This document shows, in pieces, positions 46,901 through 58,872 of a DNA stretch of 64,000 nt (the first letter of the stretch is position 1; each line of letters begins with the position of its first letter). Origin of the DNA: Turbatrix aceti (Eukaryota > Nematoda > Chromadorea > Rhabditida > Panagrolaimidae); the NCBI GenBank assembly GCA_963969345.1, contig OZ017768.1, positions 5,790,718-5,854,717 of the forward strand, in the 5' to 3' direction. A program made the translations under genes and the position numbers. The notes under the pieces are model-generated. The model was not told where the DNA came from. It searched no databases and worked only from the letters and a program-made list of their open reading frames with translations.

Positions 46901-49220
46901 CGATTTTAGTTTTTGGATTACGCTTCGAAAAAGTTTTGAGAATTCATATTTCAGGAAAATTTTTTGGAAGTTTGAGTTTCTCAGGCATTTGAAAATTATT
47001 ATGAATCATGTACATATTTTTACTGGATAGAAAATTTTGTTGCGCTTCGAATTCATTTTTAACTGCATGCGTAACTTTATTTTTTACCAAGTAATGAATT
47101 TTCTAGTACACCTCCTTTAATTTTGTCAAAAATGAAAATTTTGAAAAACGCCAGTAGCCCAGTTCGAACGACAATACGTGATTCTATTTTGTCAAAACAA
47201 AAAATTTACAAATATCTATTCAAAAACCTAAGTTTTCGAATTTAGAAATAAATTTCGTCCAATTAATTTTACAAATAGCGCGTTCTGCGACTTTTCCGTT
47301 GTTGAGGTGTCTCAACACGAATGTTGCGTCGCAGCGCTCGGCTTGATCAGCCCAACTTTGTTCTTTTTTTGTCTGTTTTTTTTTCTCGTTCGTGTTGTAA
47401 TTGTTGTTTTTTTAGCGTGAATTGTTTTGGTTTTGTTTCAGACTCTTCCGGCGACACCCTCCAAGCATGTACAACCTACCGGCACCCTTATCCGAGCGAA
47501 CCTTCCTCCACTGACGTAGGTTTTTGAATTTTTCCAAGTTTTGGGGCGGTTTCACTATTTTTTGTATACCAACCAAGTTTCAATCATTTTCTTTCCTTTT
47601 TATGCGATTGTGCCATGAGAGTTCTGCAAATTGTTAGGTAGGATTGCGCTGCGACAGCTGGGGTGCCAAGATTTGGCTTCACAATTGCAAAAAAAGGTGA
47701 AAAATGATTGAAGGGCAGTTGGTATCAAATTTTTTGATAAAAAATGGCTGGGGTTTTATTTTGTATTCAGTAATTCTTCCAAGCTTTCAGATTACTTCAC
47801 ATAGCCTTCATACACTCTTGCCTGCATGCAAAATGTAAGTTTTTGGAAAAAAATTGAAAACCGAGCTAATTTTCTTGATTTTTAGGCCCAATCGGCTTCA
47901 TCAACGGTCAAGGGGCAGCGGTGAAATCGACGTTGACGGCGACGACATGATGAACTCGACAACGGCTACTGCAAGCTCTGGCCTAACACGGTGACACTCC
48001 AGAACAGAAACAGACGAGCAAACAGCTCCACAAGAACGACAAATTCCGCTGATTTTTTGTGTATGCTTTTTTGTTGATTATTTGTTTGATAATGATAAAT
48101 TATGATGTAAACTACGGTTTGAATGGCACAATAGGGGGTAATCAATGGCAAAAAGCAGGGCAACGAAAAAGCGCGGGAAAAACCCATTTGTCAGTTTTTG
48201 TGGCCAAATGTGTCAGTTTTAACAGCCAGAAATGTGTCAGAGAAAACTGTCGTTTTTGGAAATAGCACAAAAACAGCCAAATTTGGCTGTTTTTCCTGAC
48301 ATGATTTTTTTCAGTGTATGCTTTTCAAAATTAGTGGAACATTTTAGCTGGAAAGCTTCCTGAAAAGAGATGAAGATGAAAACATCGAAACTCCGCCATC
48401 AGAGCAGGAACTTCTTCAAACCATCCAAGAACTTTTGTCACCAGACGAAAACGTCAATGATAAATCGAAATCTTTTCAGCCTGAAAAATCGATTGTGATA
48501 CCTTTAAAAAATGCAGACAGCGAATTGTTTCAAAACAATCACAAAAAATTGTTTGTTTCACCCGTCGAAAATTTGGCATCTGCGTCATCGGACAAGAATT
48601 CAGAACAGAAACGTCTTCAAATCAGCGGTGAATGTGTTATATCTTCTGGAAAATCAGAAAAGGACCATCTGCAACTTGACAAATCGATTGCTTCTGTGGA
48701 AAAATTGTCTCATGTTGACAACAATTCACCTGCAGAATGCTCGAAAGATGCGTTTCTTCCTGTCCCAAAGAAACAACCTGCTCCAGTCGTTGCTGCTCAT
48801 CGCCAGGACACTTTTTGTTCTTCGGCAGCAGCCATTTCCAGCCAATCCCCGTTCGACGGCCCATCGTCATCATCCGCTGCGTTTTACGACTTTGAAAGTC
48901 TTCCATCGATGGTCAAACGATCTCGGCCTGTTTCCAAACGACCCGAATCAACCGACGTCACTCCTCCAAAGTTGCCCCGAATCAGCATCCCACCCCTATC
49001 CGACGAACCACACCTGCTGAACCTGGAGTGCATCAATCTACCCCATCCACTGCCTCCCCCCGACGACGATCCTACCCTGTCAAACTCATTTCTGTCCAGC
49101 TTTTTCAATATCGCTCCCCCGGTCATCCGAGTGCCGCCAAGCAATTTAAACATTGAATGGCTCATTCCGCCTTCGTTCAGTCGTCGGAGTGGCACCGTCA
49201 GACTCCAGGAGCTTTCGTAG
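43994..49220 (+). CDS. CXXC zinc-finger (CpG-binding) protein, interrupted by a transposon in intron 3
   Basis: Four exons: 43994-44253, 44307-44673, 44724-44900 and 48348-49220, giving 558 residues with every junction in frame. Residues 4-42 are a CXXC zinc finger: Cys4, 7, 10, 15, 18 and 21, then KRFGGPGRLRKGC and ERMC, matching the KFGG-type domain that binds unmethylated CpG in CFP1, KDM2, MLL and DNMT1. A second Cys cluster (FECGHCLRCLDK, then DESCFKKMCSC) follows. The rest is low complexity: a Thr/Asp/Ser-rich stretch, then a Ser/Pro-rich C-terminus with a basic MVKRSRPVSKRPE and short hydrophobic LPHPLPPPDDDP-type motifs, suggesting a nuclear adaptor. It has no catalytic domain. Intron 3 is 3447 nt but would be 75 nt without the inserted element. 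Orthology within CXXC proteins is open. Confidence 0.82.
45254..45314 (+). other. tRNA-like fragment (B-box and T-arm)
   Basis: GCGGTTCGAGTCCCGC at about 45294-45309 forms a perfect T-arm with a pol III B-box, and GCTGGTAGGGGGTAGG upstream is vaguely A-box-like. A complete cloverleaf and anticodon arm cannot be drawn, so it is likely a tRNA-derived SINE remnant or chance. It sits inside the 3.37 kb element. Confidence 0.3.
45340..47260. repeat. Diverged direct duplication, about 1 kb per copy
   Basis: Copy 1 (about 45340-46230) and copy 2 (about 46390-47260) are collinear with a period near 1020 nt. Shared landmarks are GCAATTCTGAAGCG, AAAATTCTCTAACT, ACTTTTTAGAAC, GCGTTCATTT, CCGAACCCTACTTTGAAA, AGAAAATTTTGTTGCG and TTTTCTAGTACACC. 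Both copies are interrupted by stops and are best seen as repeats inside the mobile element. Confidence 0.8.
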
Positions 49221-49308
49221 ATCACAAAAAAACAAAACAAAACACATCATCTCTGTCACTCGGTCGGCGACATAGTACGTTGCCCTAGGCTCACTTATAC
49301 GTGCGAAT

Positions 49309-49715
49309 AGGGTTCCCGTCCCCCCCCGTTCCCCGCGGGGTCCCCGGGGAGCTCCCCGCGGGGAGCCCCCCGTATTCCCCCCCCGCAACGGTGTCTCCCC
49401 CGTGAAATTCCCCGTTCTACTCCCCGTGAACATCTCCTCCCCGTGAACTTATATCCCTCCATTGACAAATTTTACTCCGGGATAAACTTGAACACGGATT
49501 TTGAAAACAAAAAACAGCGCAACATGCGTGCAATGCGCAGCGCGCGTGGGCATCTAACTGTTTTTGGAAAACTACCTCCCCCGTAACCCCCGTAATCCCC
49601 CGTATCCCCCCCCGCAACGGTTTCTCCCCCGTGAAATTCCCCGTTCTATTCCCCGTGAAGATTTCCCCCCCGTATATCCCCCCCCGCAATTTAAACGAGG
49701 GGGGGTGGGAACCCT
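49309..49715. mobile_element. C-rich MITE (407 bp) with 10-bp target-site duplication
   Basis: The ends AGGGTTCCCGTCCCCCC and, inversely, AGGGTTCCCACCCCCCC are terminal inverted repeats. ACGTGCGAAT occurs directly before (49299-49308) and directly after (49716-49725), a 10-bp target-site duplication. Duplications of 9-10 bp are characteristic of Mutator-like elements. The interior is extraordinary: long C runs, CCCCGCGGGG palindromes and two copies of a block (about 49370-49450 and 49595-49690) with CCCGCAACGG, TCTCCCCCGTGAAATTCCCC and CCCCGTGAA. There is no coding potential. It inserted about 90 nt after the CXXC stop codon, probably in its 3' UTR. Confidence 0.88.
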
Positions 49716-49725
49716 ACGTGCGAAT

Positions 49726-52700
49726 ACATATTCCGTAATTCCTTTGACTCTGCAGAGTCATGACTATTAATTTATCATCATCCCTGTTGACTGGATATCA
49801 CCTACCATAACCATGTTGTATAATACAATAATAACTATTATGTCATCATTTTTGTAGTTTCATTGCTTTTTTATGTGGACAGAGTCCGTCTTCCGGGGCC
49901 GTCGATGTCGATGCTGCGGCGAGCTCACGTAACCACGTTAATAAAGTAATTAGATTGTTTTTACAGATTTGACGCGAGGCTTTGAGTGAGCTGGTGTTTT
50001 TTTTAACACGGAAAAATGAGGGAGCTGACACAAAAATCTGATATTGGTAAAATATTGACATCTGAATTGACCAGATTGAACTCCTTAAAAACCCGATAAA
50101 TGTGTTCTTTGATGTAATGGGATCTTTGCCGTAATGAAATTACGGTATGACTATTTTGCTTCCTTCGCATGACAATGAAAAAAATGAACAACAACAAAAA
50201 AATGAGTATAAGGTCTTGTTGTTTTCCAATTAAATAAATTGTATCAAACTAACAAGTGTAAAGGAGAATTTTTTGTTGTTTACATGTATGTATATGTACA
50301 CAGGAGCATGACTTGGCATGATTAATGCCCACGAGGGAAGAGGAGGAGGAGGAGGTAACACCCACCCAGAGTTCAGAAATGCCAACACTGGGTGGGCAAA
50401 AATGTTGTGAGAACGCACAAACATTTTTGAAAGCCGGTGAGGTTCACCTGCTTTACGTCAGTCAATTTCGAATTTGTATACTTTGCATTTTTTATGTCAA
50501 ACGACCAAGCTCTGCAGTTTATTTTTTTTGGCTCGGTGAAATTTAGAGTGACTAATTTCGATTTTTTTCTGGTGTCAATAGTGGACCTTAATTGCAACTT
50601 ACGGGCTTTTTTCCCTTCTATTTCGAATTCGACACACCTATATCCTTCCGAAATTGAGCCGCCACCCCCAATTTGCAATTGAGTATTGAAAAAGTGCCAC
50701 TCGCGTGATCTTTAACGCTGAGTAAGCACGCTCTTGAAAAAGAAACGCACCTATAAAGTACCCATGAACGCCTCTTGCACAATAACAACTCCATCATCCC
50801 TTCCAGTTCTTTGCATAATATTTTTCTTTTTTTTTTCTGCCGTACCAAATGCATAACAAACTCTTTGCAGTAGCCAAAAATCAGTAAGCAACAAAGGAGC
50901 GTCATTGTAGATAAATTATCAATCTCGTTTCTTTCTTTGTTGCGTTCTGTTTTTGTTCCTCTTTTTCTTCTTGTAAATGCATTTTTTCTTTTTTCTCCTC
51001 CCTTTTGCATGTTCCCGCTGGCTCTCGCACAATCGACGTGGTGCTCGAATCGAATCCCGATGCTCGGAACCTGCCCAGCTCGAAGCACGACCGCGACGAT
51101 GAACACGTTGAACAAGAACGGGTTCGATGACCCTGGCGCACTGGCGAAGTCGGTTCATATCAGCATCGTTTCCAGGCCCCGATGTTTACCTTTGTGACAT
51201 TGTTAACGCGTGAATCACTCTGTCTCGCGTGTCTTCTTCTCCAGCGGTCATCGCTGTAATTTTTCGCAAGCGTCCAACTTTGTTTGTCGTTTTTCACCTA
51301 CGGCGCGCGCGCGCGCGAGGACACACGACAGGGCGATTTCTGCCCGGGCGACGATAACGACAACGACGATGTCTCTCACCCCAGTCGTTAAAAATCATGC
51401 ACATAATATTCCACGTCGCGGTCATCAATCTTGCGCGTTCATCCGTGATTATTTTACTAAATAATATTACGTGACTGATGTGGGAGAGCCTATTCTGTCG
51501 ACAGTGTCGCAGACGGCGGCGGCGTTGATCGAACGAAATCAGCGTCGTGGGACTTCCCCCAGTTTTTGCTTTGTTTGCTTCATTCAGTCACCTTTGGCCT
51601 CCCCAACCTGCCACAGGTGTTGTTTACGACGCGTTGTGAACGGGAGAGCGGGTTCTGGACCGGAAAAACCCTGTTCCGGTAGGTAATATCTATTTATGGG
51701 ATCAGCGAGGCCGCTTTAGGAGCCATAAGCCGGTGCTACCGGCCAGGGCAGCGCTGGTGTTCGCGAAGAGGCAAAAACACTACACCACCTGCATCTAAAC
51801 TTCCCCAGGGGCTTTTGCATCTGTTTTTTGGTCGATGTGATCAAAAAAAGATAAAACAACAAATTACATTGCTTCCAAATGCATTTTTCATTCCGTGTTT
51901 CTTTCCTGTTTCGCGCAATTACAATTCTGATAGGCCAAATTAAAACGAAATTACGTGCGAACCATAAAAACAACGTAAATCATAACTGTGCTGCGCGTAT
52001 GTACGTATTTTAGAAACGATACCGCCGCGGCGTCCAGGCTGGCTGGCAATACGATCTTTACAGTCGGATGGATGACCGAGTTCGATTACCCCGATCGTTC
52101 TGGGCTATCAGGCGGCCCGATCTCCTCTCATTTCGGCGGCAAAAAGCCCGTGAAGGTTCTTTTTAGGCCGATTAAAAATCGCGCTCGCATTTATTTTTCG
52201 GATAAGTTCGGAATTCTGATGGATTTGTTCTGTGTATGAATGAGCAAATAAATTATTTTTAAAAATTTGCTCATTCACAGTTCGCGTAAACAAGTGCCGC
52301 GGTATAAATAGTTTTAATCAAAAGGCACGCGAACACACGAATGAGCGAACGAACAAAAACGGAGAACGGTTTTTTTTTCTTCTTCTGATGATGAGGACAG
52401 CGTCCAAAATCCTGACGAGTCCGGGCAAGCGGGCGGGCGGGCGTCTTTCGCTCTCTCTCGCACAACAGGCACAAGGGCCACCACCAGCAGGGCAGTCCGC
52501 TGCCGGCCAGGCCAGGCCAGCTAGCGGGCAAAAGCTGCGAGCTGCGTTGTTATCGATCGGCATGCATCCACCATCCACCCCGGTTGAGGCTCGGGTGGAT
52601 TGGGATGATGATGACCACTTGTCTGCCGCGCCTGTTCTACGGGGGCGCGCCGGCTGCCCTCGCCCTCCCTCGTCCAGGGTCACCACAGGTTGCATATTGC

Positions 52701-55034
52701 ACCACTCCACTCCCTATCCATCCTTACATCCTTACATTAGCGCGAAAGAGAGAAAGAAAGAGATTTGGTATACTCCGCGCGCCGACAGTGTCGGCGCTTT
52801 TCTTTCTTTTCACGCGATTGTCCTGTCCTGTTCTGGTCCTTTGTTCTTTTTCCAGCGCTCCGTGATTTGTGTCCAGGACGCGTATCAGTTCGCCGCGACC
52901 TTTGCCTGCTTATCGGTGTAATTCTTTCCTCCCGACCACAAAAAACCCACTCACTCATTCATTTTCTGCTTCTGCAGAAGCCTTCTCTGGTCGGCTGCCC
53001 TGTCCTGTCCGTAACACAATCAATCGCCACTCACGTCGGTCGATTTACAAATTTTTTACACCCTGAAACGTTTTCTTTCCACCGCACCGCACCCTTCCAA
53101 ACTCGCTTTTTTTGGACGTAACCAAAATCAACCGTTGCCCGGGCCAATCGCGATCGCGTTTACGTCCGGCTTCGGTTTGTTTTGATGAGCGTGGTTTGGT
53201 TGGTGTGTAGTCTACTGCAATTGATGCATCTGCCTCTGTGGCATGAGTTAATCCAGCGCCAGCGCCAGTCAGTCTTTGTTAAAATTTTGCGCAAAGCCCT
53301 TCGGCGGCGTTTTTTCGGGCGCCAAATTTCTTTTTTTTTGGCATTTCTTGCACGAAAAACAAATTACGATGACTTTTTGGATCGATTGAACGATGAAACA
53401 AACGTTTGAACGAATGAACACGAAAAACACTTTTACGTATGTATGTATGCATTTTGATCATAACATGTGGCCTAAACACTAAAAATCTTCTACACGGCTT
53501 CCTGGCTTCCACATGTGTTGCGCACGCTGCCGCTCAATGTCAATGGCGTCTAATCAAGATGTTTGTTGCTCGCTTTGTAACATCAGAAACAAATACGAAT
53601 TTTTTCTTCAATCGGCAAAAACAAAGAGGTCGCGCGGGTTTTTCTTGTCTTTCATCCAACTGCCTGCCCCGATTTCTTGGCATTTTACCCAGACACACCC
53701 CATTACGACATGTCGACACCGAGCGCGATCAATCAATCTATCGAGTTGGTTGTACCCGCTCGGGTTGGGTTATGTTATGCGTGGTGGTTTTTGTGGCGGA
53801 AGCATTCGAAATTTGCTACGCTACGGGGTCGATAATTCTTTGATGATAACACAGTGATAAAATAAACACCGCAAAACCAAGGTATGATTCATAGAATAAT
53901 TTATTTTTTGTTTACAACATTTTTTTTGATTTGCTTTTGAATGAATTTCCGACCGCGACCGGGAAAAATTATTTTGAAAAATATTTATAGAGTCTCGACA
54001 CGAAAGATAACGTGACGCGGGTTGATGCACACTCGATTTTTTAAATTTGTTGTTGTAATTTTTGCCTCCTGGATCTTACCTGGATCGTTCGTTGCTCTTT
54101 AATCTTATATTGTGCCCCTTGCACCGGCCAAACAGCAGCTACTTCTTATACGGGCAGGATCGTCCTAATATTTTATAAACAGCGCGCGGTCGAGTGTTTT
54201 GTTTTGTTTGCCCCTGGCCGGCCATGGGCCGCCTGCCTGTGCCTCTTTCTGTCCGAGGAGGGGAGGGGGATCGTTTGCAACCACAACCGCAACAACAGCT
54301 GCGGTAGCGCATGCAGGAGGACCGACCGGGAGGTCGCGGCGTGAGACCACGTGCACGTGCTACGGAACGGAAGAGACGAACGCGAATTGCGCCTCCTCTA
54401 TTTTCCCTCTCTGCAGGCCGTTTGCAATCGAGGATGATTTTGCAGAACTCGCTGATCTGACGCTTTCCGGTCAAACAAACTTCCTTCCATACAAACATTT
54501 TCAGATCATACTCAATCGAGCCAATGTCGCGGTGCTAAAGACGGCGCTTCTGCCTGCTGCCTCGATCTGCTTTCGTTCTCTCCTCTTTTTTCGGTGCTAC
54601 TGGCTGGCACCGGCGCTTGACCACTTTTCCACCTCGTATTCTGTTCAGGTTGGTCATTTTAAAAAAAATTTGCAGCAAAAAGTGCGTGTTTACGCGAACA
54701 ATAAAAAACGATATCGAATTACCTCACTTTTGTATATAAAAGCCAATCTTTGGTTTTTCTTATTTGTCGGATTCGCTTTTACGATCAGCTGACAGTTTTT
54801 TTTGTTGCATATTGCGTTTTTGCCAACGAAAAGAAAAACAGTGAACAAAAAACGTTAAAAAAAAGCGTTTATTGTAAATTCCGACTTTTTGTGGGAATGT
54901 TTTGGTCAAACCTGCTATTTTTTTTATAAAAACTGTCAAAAAAACTTACGCGGGTATGGAAATAAACGAAATCTCACCTGCCATGTCAATATCGCGCCAT
55001 GTCGCACTATGCGCGTGCTTGGTGACCACCCGCT
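49726..55034. other. 5 kb gene-poor stretch
   Basis: No coding exon could be supported. GC-rich patches near 52420-52690 and 54180-54370 produce long open frames without family resemblance. A (CG)n tract lies at about 51303-51318. The 3' part may hold upstream exons or the promoter of the sphingomyelin synthase gene. Confidence 0.45.
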
Positions 55035-56575
55035 ATGTCCATGGTACTTTCAGGGAACACGACGTCGCCATCCACCGCCACAACGACGACGCATCACGGC
55101 GGTGGCGACGAGATGGGCGGTCACCGGCGTGACCAGAGCGATTCACGGGTCCCGCTGAGGCAAGGCGAGGTATCGGCAGCGTTCGACGCGCAGGGCGCTT
55201 TCGTACGACTCGAGCAGGGCGGACTCCGGAGCCCAGTCGAAGCGCCCAACACGAATACGGGCGGTGCCGGATCCTGCGTGCTCGCGTTCAACGGAGTCAT
55301 GGTCGGCAACGGCGGCAGCATCTACGACGACGACGACTGCGTCGAGTCCAAAGGCAGCGCCGTGCCTTCTGATGTGGGTTCTACAACGAAATTTTTATAA
55401 TACAATTATAATACGTTCAAAATTGTTTTTCCCGCAACGATTTTTTTGATAATTACGTTCAACATTTTTTCCTGCAACGAAAATTTTTATGATACAATTA
55501 CGTTCAAAATTTATCTCCCGCAACGATTTTTTTATCAATTACGTTCAACATTTTTTCCTGCAACGAAAATTTTTATAATATTTAAAATTATGTTCAAAAT
55601 CGTAAAAAAAATATTTTTTATAGAAATTCCGCCTTGAACTCGTAAAATTGCTGGTCGCGTATCTGTGCCTCATGATCTCAGCGTTCCTCAACTTTTTCCT
55701 CCTCACAGTCATCCACGACATCGTTCCCCGGCAACCGTTGCCAGACGTCGTGTTCTACCTCATCCCCCAGCAGCAGTGGGCGTGGGCGGTGGGTGACGTG
55801 CTCTCGACGCTCAACGGCGTCGTCGGCTTCATCGTCGTCCTCCTGCACCGTGAGCGCATCGTCGTGCTGAGGAGGGTCTTCCTGCTGGGAGCCATCCTCT
55901 ACGGCCTGCGATCCGTCGTCCTCGGCGCGACCTTCCTCCCGCCAGCCTTTCACAACCGAGATGAGATCTGTCTTCCCCAGGTGAACAGGTCGTCTATGGA
56001 TTCCACGGAAATTGTACACAGATTTGTGAAATACGTCGTCACGCTGGGTCTGACGTCCGGGCAGGAGAAAATCCTGTGTGGAGATCTCATGTTCAGCGGG
56101 CACACTGTTGTCTTGACGATTATGTATTTCACGCAGTTACAGTACACTCCGCGCGGTCTCGTTGTCCTAAGGTGAGATTTTTTGATTTTTATCCCAAAAA
56201 ATAGAAATCTGGCTTACGATAAATTTTTATCTAAAAATTGCAATTTGGATTACGGTAACTGATTTTAGGTACATAGCAACCCCGGTGACATTTGCGGGTA
56301 TCGCAGCACTGGTCGTGAGTGGTGGACACTACACAATGGACGTGCTCATAGCATACTGGTTGACGTCACACGTCTTCTGGGGCTACCATCAAATGTTCGA
56401 GTTACCAAGACACGAAAGAGCGAGAGCACCCCTCTCACGGGTGTGGTGGTTCTGGCTATGCTATTGGTTTGAATCCGATGTGCCACCCGGCCCCCTGCAC
56501 AACGAATGGAATCTTCCCATAGGCCCCAGTATCCTACGACGATTTGTCGCAATGATTAATCGGAAACTACAGTAA
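55035..56575 (+). CDS. Sphingomyelin synthase-family phosphotransferase
   Basis: Three exons, 55035-55373, 55624-56171 and 56269-56575, give 397 residues (human SMS1 has 413). After a Ser/Thr/Gly-rich cytoplasmic N-terminus come six membrane helices. The LPP-type active site is complete: His273 in CGDLMFSGHT, and His316 with Asp320 in SGGHYTMDVLIAYW. The fingerprint LLPPAF-like turn (FLPPAFHNRDEICLP) and the C-terminal FWGYHQM are family features. It should transfer phosphocholine, or phosphoethanolamine, from phospholipid to ceramide at the Golgi or plasma membrane. A TACTTTCAG acceptor at 55043-55051 falls just inside the frame, so if it takes a spliced leader, translation would begin at the later in-frame Met (about residue 27). 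SAMD8-like ceramide phosphoethanolamine synthase is the main alternative, but no SAM domain is seen. Confidence 0.92.
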
Positions 56576-56736
56576 CGATAAATCAATGAAATGAATCGTC
56601 ACTCGCTCCTCCCCACCTTCACATACTGGTCATCACTACTCATCCCGGGCCCATTTTCGATAGCCGCCTGCTTGCCAGTTATTTTTTTTTTAGTTTTTTT
56701 ACATCGAGATCCCACACTTAATCAGATCACACGGTC

Positions 56737-56742
56737 AATAAA
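56737..56742 (+). promoter_or_regulatory. Polyadenylation signal of sphingomyelin synthase
   Basis: AATAAA 162 nt after the stop codon. Confidence 0.6.
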
Positions 56743-57152
56743 TGTACAAAATGTCGCTACGATTCGTGCACACGCGGAAAAACAATGGAAATAACATACA
56801 GAAATAAAAAAATCGAGATCTCGAAATTGTCGAAAAAAAATGCACCAAAAAAAGCCATGAGAAAAACTGCAGAATCAAATATTTCAATTTTTTTCGTATA
56901 AAAATTTGCGAAAACGCTCAATGCGCACGCTTTGTGGTCCCAAGTGGAAAATTGAAACTGACGACCGAGTTTTTTTTATATACTTTTTCGTATCTTTCGT
57001 GCCGCAGATTTCATCGAATTCTGTATCATTTTATAAGTTGTTGGATTCATATAAACACCGTAGTTGTGCCGTTCAACAGGTATTCAACCTCGATTTTTTT
57101 GCCGCGCTCAAATTTTACGTCGACCGGATATTTTAATAATTTTCTATAAATC

Positions 57153-58739
57153 ATGTCCCTCTACGACGATATTCAGCCTACGATGCAGAGGAGCTATGGA
57201 GGGAAGGACGACCGAGACCGCGGACGAGATCTGTATCAGAGCGTGTCCAATGGGTCGTCATCCAAACAGTCTGGCGGCGATTCGGCAAACAGGAGCGGAA
57301 ACATGTTTGCGCCGAGAACGCTTTTGCACAAAAAACCGCAGCCACACGATAGCCGGTCTGGATTTCGCCCGGCTCCTTCAACTCTGCAGTCCGTGCCTGT
57401 GCCGTCGGTTTACTCGTCTCATCCGATGGCTAGCACTTCTATCCCGGCACCTGGCGTCGTGCCGGATATCAAAATGGACGAATTGAAGGCTAAAATTGCT
57501 GCCGCGAGAGCAGGGATGTCAAATGTAAGTTTGCAGGATACTTTTTGGGTTTGTAGTTTTCATTGGGATTTTTTCGAACTCGTGGACATGTTTTTATGTT
57601 TTTTTCAGAAATTTGAGGCACCTGGCGCAGGATTCCAACCCGTAAAAGCCCCACTCGGCAAAATCTCGAATATCATGCCAATTGACGTCCGTGACACGTC
57701 TCAAAACCTCTTCGACGAGGTCCACATCGTAGACGAGTACGACGCGAAGCAGCCCAATGACTACACGTCCTTCATGGCCTCCATCGGCTGCAGCGCCCAA
57801 TTCGGCGAAGAAATCGACGACTCTCGACTCGAACGCCTAATCGTCTCCGAGATCGTCAAGGGCCAGCACACGCGGGAGCGTACGCCATCGCCCGAGCCCG
57901 AGCAGGTGCAGAAGAGCGCCTCGACCCGGGGCTTCGGCATGAAGATGATGGCGAAGATGGGCTTCACCGAGGGCAGTGGTCTCGGAAAGCACGGTCAGGG
58001 CATGGCACAGGCACTCCGCGTCGAGAAGGCAGGTGGACACTCTGGACGGATTGTCAGCGAGCTGGATGAACTCATTGAGTACCACAAAATGGATCCGGAG
58101 CTCGTCAAGCCTAAGATTTCCAACATTTTGCTTCTTAGGGTGAGTTTTTATTTCTGGGCAGTGTTTTAACTTGGAAAAAAATTGACTTTGATATTCGACG
58201 TATTTTGATCAAAATTTGGCTTTCCTAAATATAATTTTTTGTAAAAAATGCCAAAACGCGAGCAATTTCTGGGATTAATGAATTTTACCCAAAAATACTC
58301 AAAATAAGTAAAAATAGTGTTTTTTACCTAAAAAAGGTACGTTTTTTTTCAAAAAAATCGTGTTTTGTTCGAGTCCATTTAAAAAAAAAATATCGACCCC
58401 GACAGTGAAACACTGTTTTGGGGCAACGCTTTTACCAAGCTTTACGCCTTATTTTTTCAGAACATGTACACGAACGACGATTTCACGGAAGACTTTGAGC
58501 GCGAGGTACGGCCGGAGCTCGAAAAGTACGGTCCGGTGCGGCGAATCGTGCTCAAGCGCGCGGAATCCGAGCCCGATCCATCCGAACAAATCCGACTCTT
58601 TGCCGACTTCCACAACCAGAAAAGCGCTTTCCTGGCTCTCGTCGGTCTCTCGAACCGATTCTTCAGCGAACGAATCATCCGTGCCGATTTTTACCCGTCG
58701 GCGTTGTTTTACGCGAATGATTTTTCTTATGACGTGTAA
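57153..58739 (+). CDS. RBM17: Splicing factor 45 (SPF45 / RBM17)
   Basis: Three exons, 57153-57524, 57609-58139 and 58461-58739, give 393 residues (human 401). The N-terminus MSLYDDI and a basic/polar linker are typical. The G-patch lies at about 229-272 (RGFGMKMMAKMGFTEGSGLG). The C-terminal RRM-like U2AF-homology motif spans about 294-393, with an acidic helix (DDFTEDFEREV) and NRFF in place of the human R-Y-F loop that grips ULM peptides of SF1, U2AF65 and SF3B1. It should act in the nucleus in 3' splice-site choice; SPF45 is known to help the splicing of short introns, which fits a genome whose introns are often about 50 nt. Intron 2 (58140-58460) carries a dispersed repeat. The next gene begins 133 nt after the stop. 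Confidence 0.95.
58180..58440. repeat. Dispersed repeat with GACTCCGAC-type ends, copy 2 (RBM17 intron 2)
   Basis: Collinear with 38940-39160: ATTTTGATCAAAATTTGGC, CATTAATGAATTTT-like, AAATACTCA, CAAAAAAATCG and AAAAAAAATATCGACCCCGAC blocks appear in the same order. It fills most of the intron. Confidence 0.55.
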
Positions 58740-58872
58740 AGAGATCTGATTTGACTGATATGATGACGAACACGGAAAAAAAACAGAATTGGTTGAGAAA
58801 TCCAATCATATTTAATTTTTTTTTCAACAACGAATTTTTTTATTTGTACGAAAATGCAGGTCACCAAAAACC

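Larger units (their letters stand above)
44947..48316. mobile_element. 3.37 kb element with CACTGA terminal inverted repeats in intron 3 of the CXXC gene
   Basis: The left end CACTGAGAAAAAATTTTTATG and the right end, read inversely CACTGAAAAAAATCATGTCAG, are terminal inverted repeats. TA lies on both sides (44945-44946, 48317-48318). Just inside both ends are palindromic blocks built from ACAGCCAAATTTTGGCTGT and CTGACA words. Removing the element restores a 75-nt intron with intact GTAAGT and TTTTAG sites. The interior holds a diverged 1 kb direct duplication and no clear transposase, although exon-like open pieces with splice signals occur at 47440-47995. It is probably non-autonomous. Confidence 0.8.

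Noticed and set aside
47440..47994. Exon-like pieces (for example KHVQPTGTLIRANLPPLT and a downstream frame ending SSGLTR) as extra CXXC exons
   Set aside because: They lie inside the mobile element, and joining 44900 directly to 48348 keeps the host frame. They remain possible cryptic exons.
52388..52921. 177-codon open frame on the plus strand
   Set aside because: Composition follows a GC-rich patch (Ala/Gly/Pro/Ser-rich), no homology recognised and competing frames are equally open.
54199..54792. 197-codon open frame upstream of sphingomyelin synthase
   Set aside because: No signal of coding bias beyond a short GC-rich stretch, and the sphingomyelin synthase model is complete without it. 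It could still contain a non-coding first exon.
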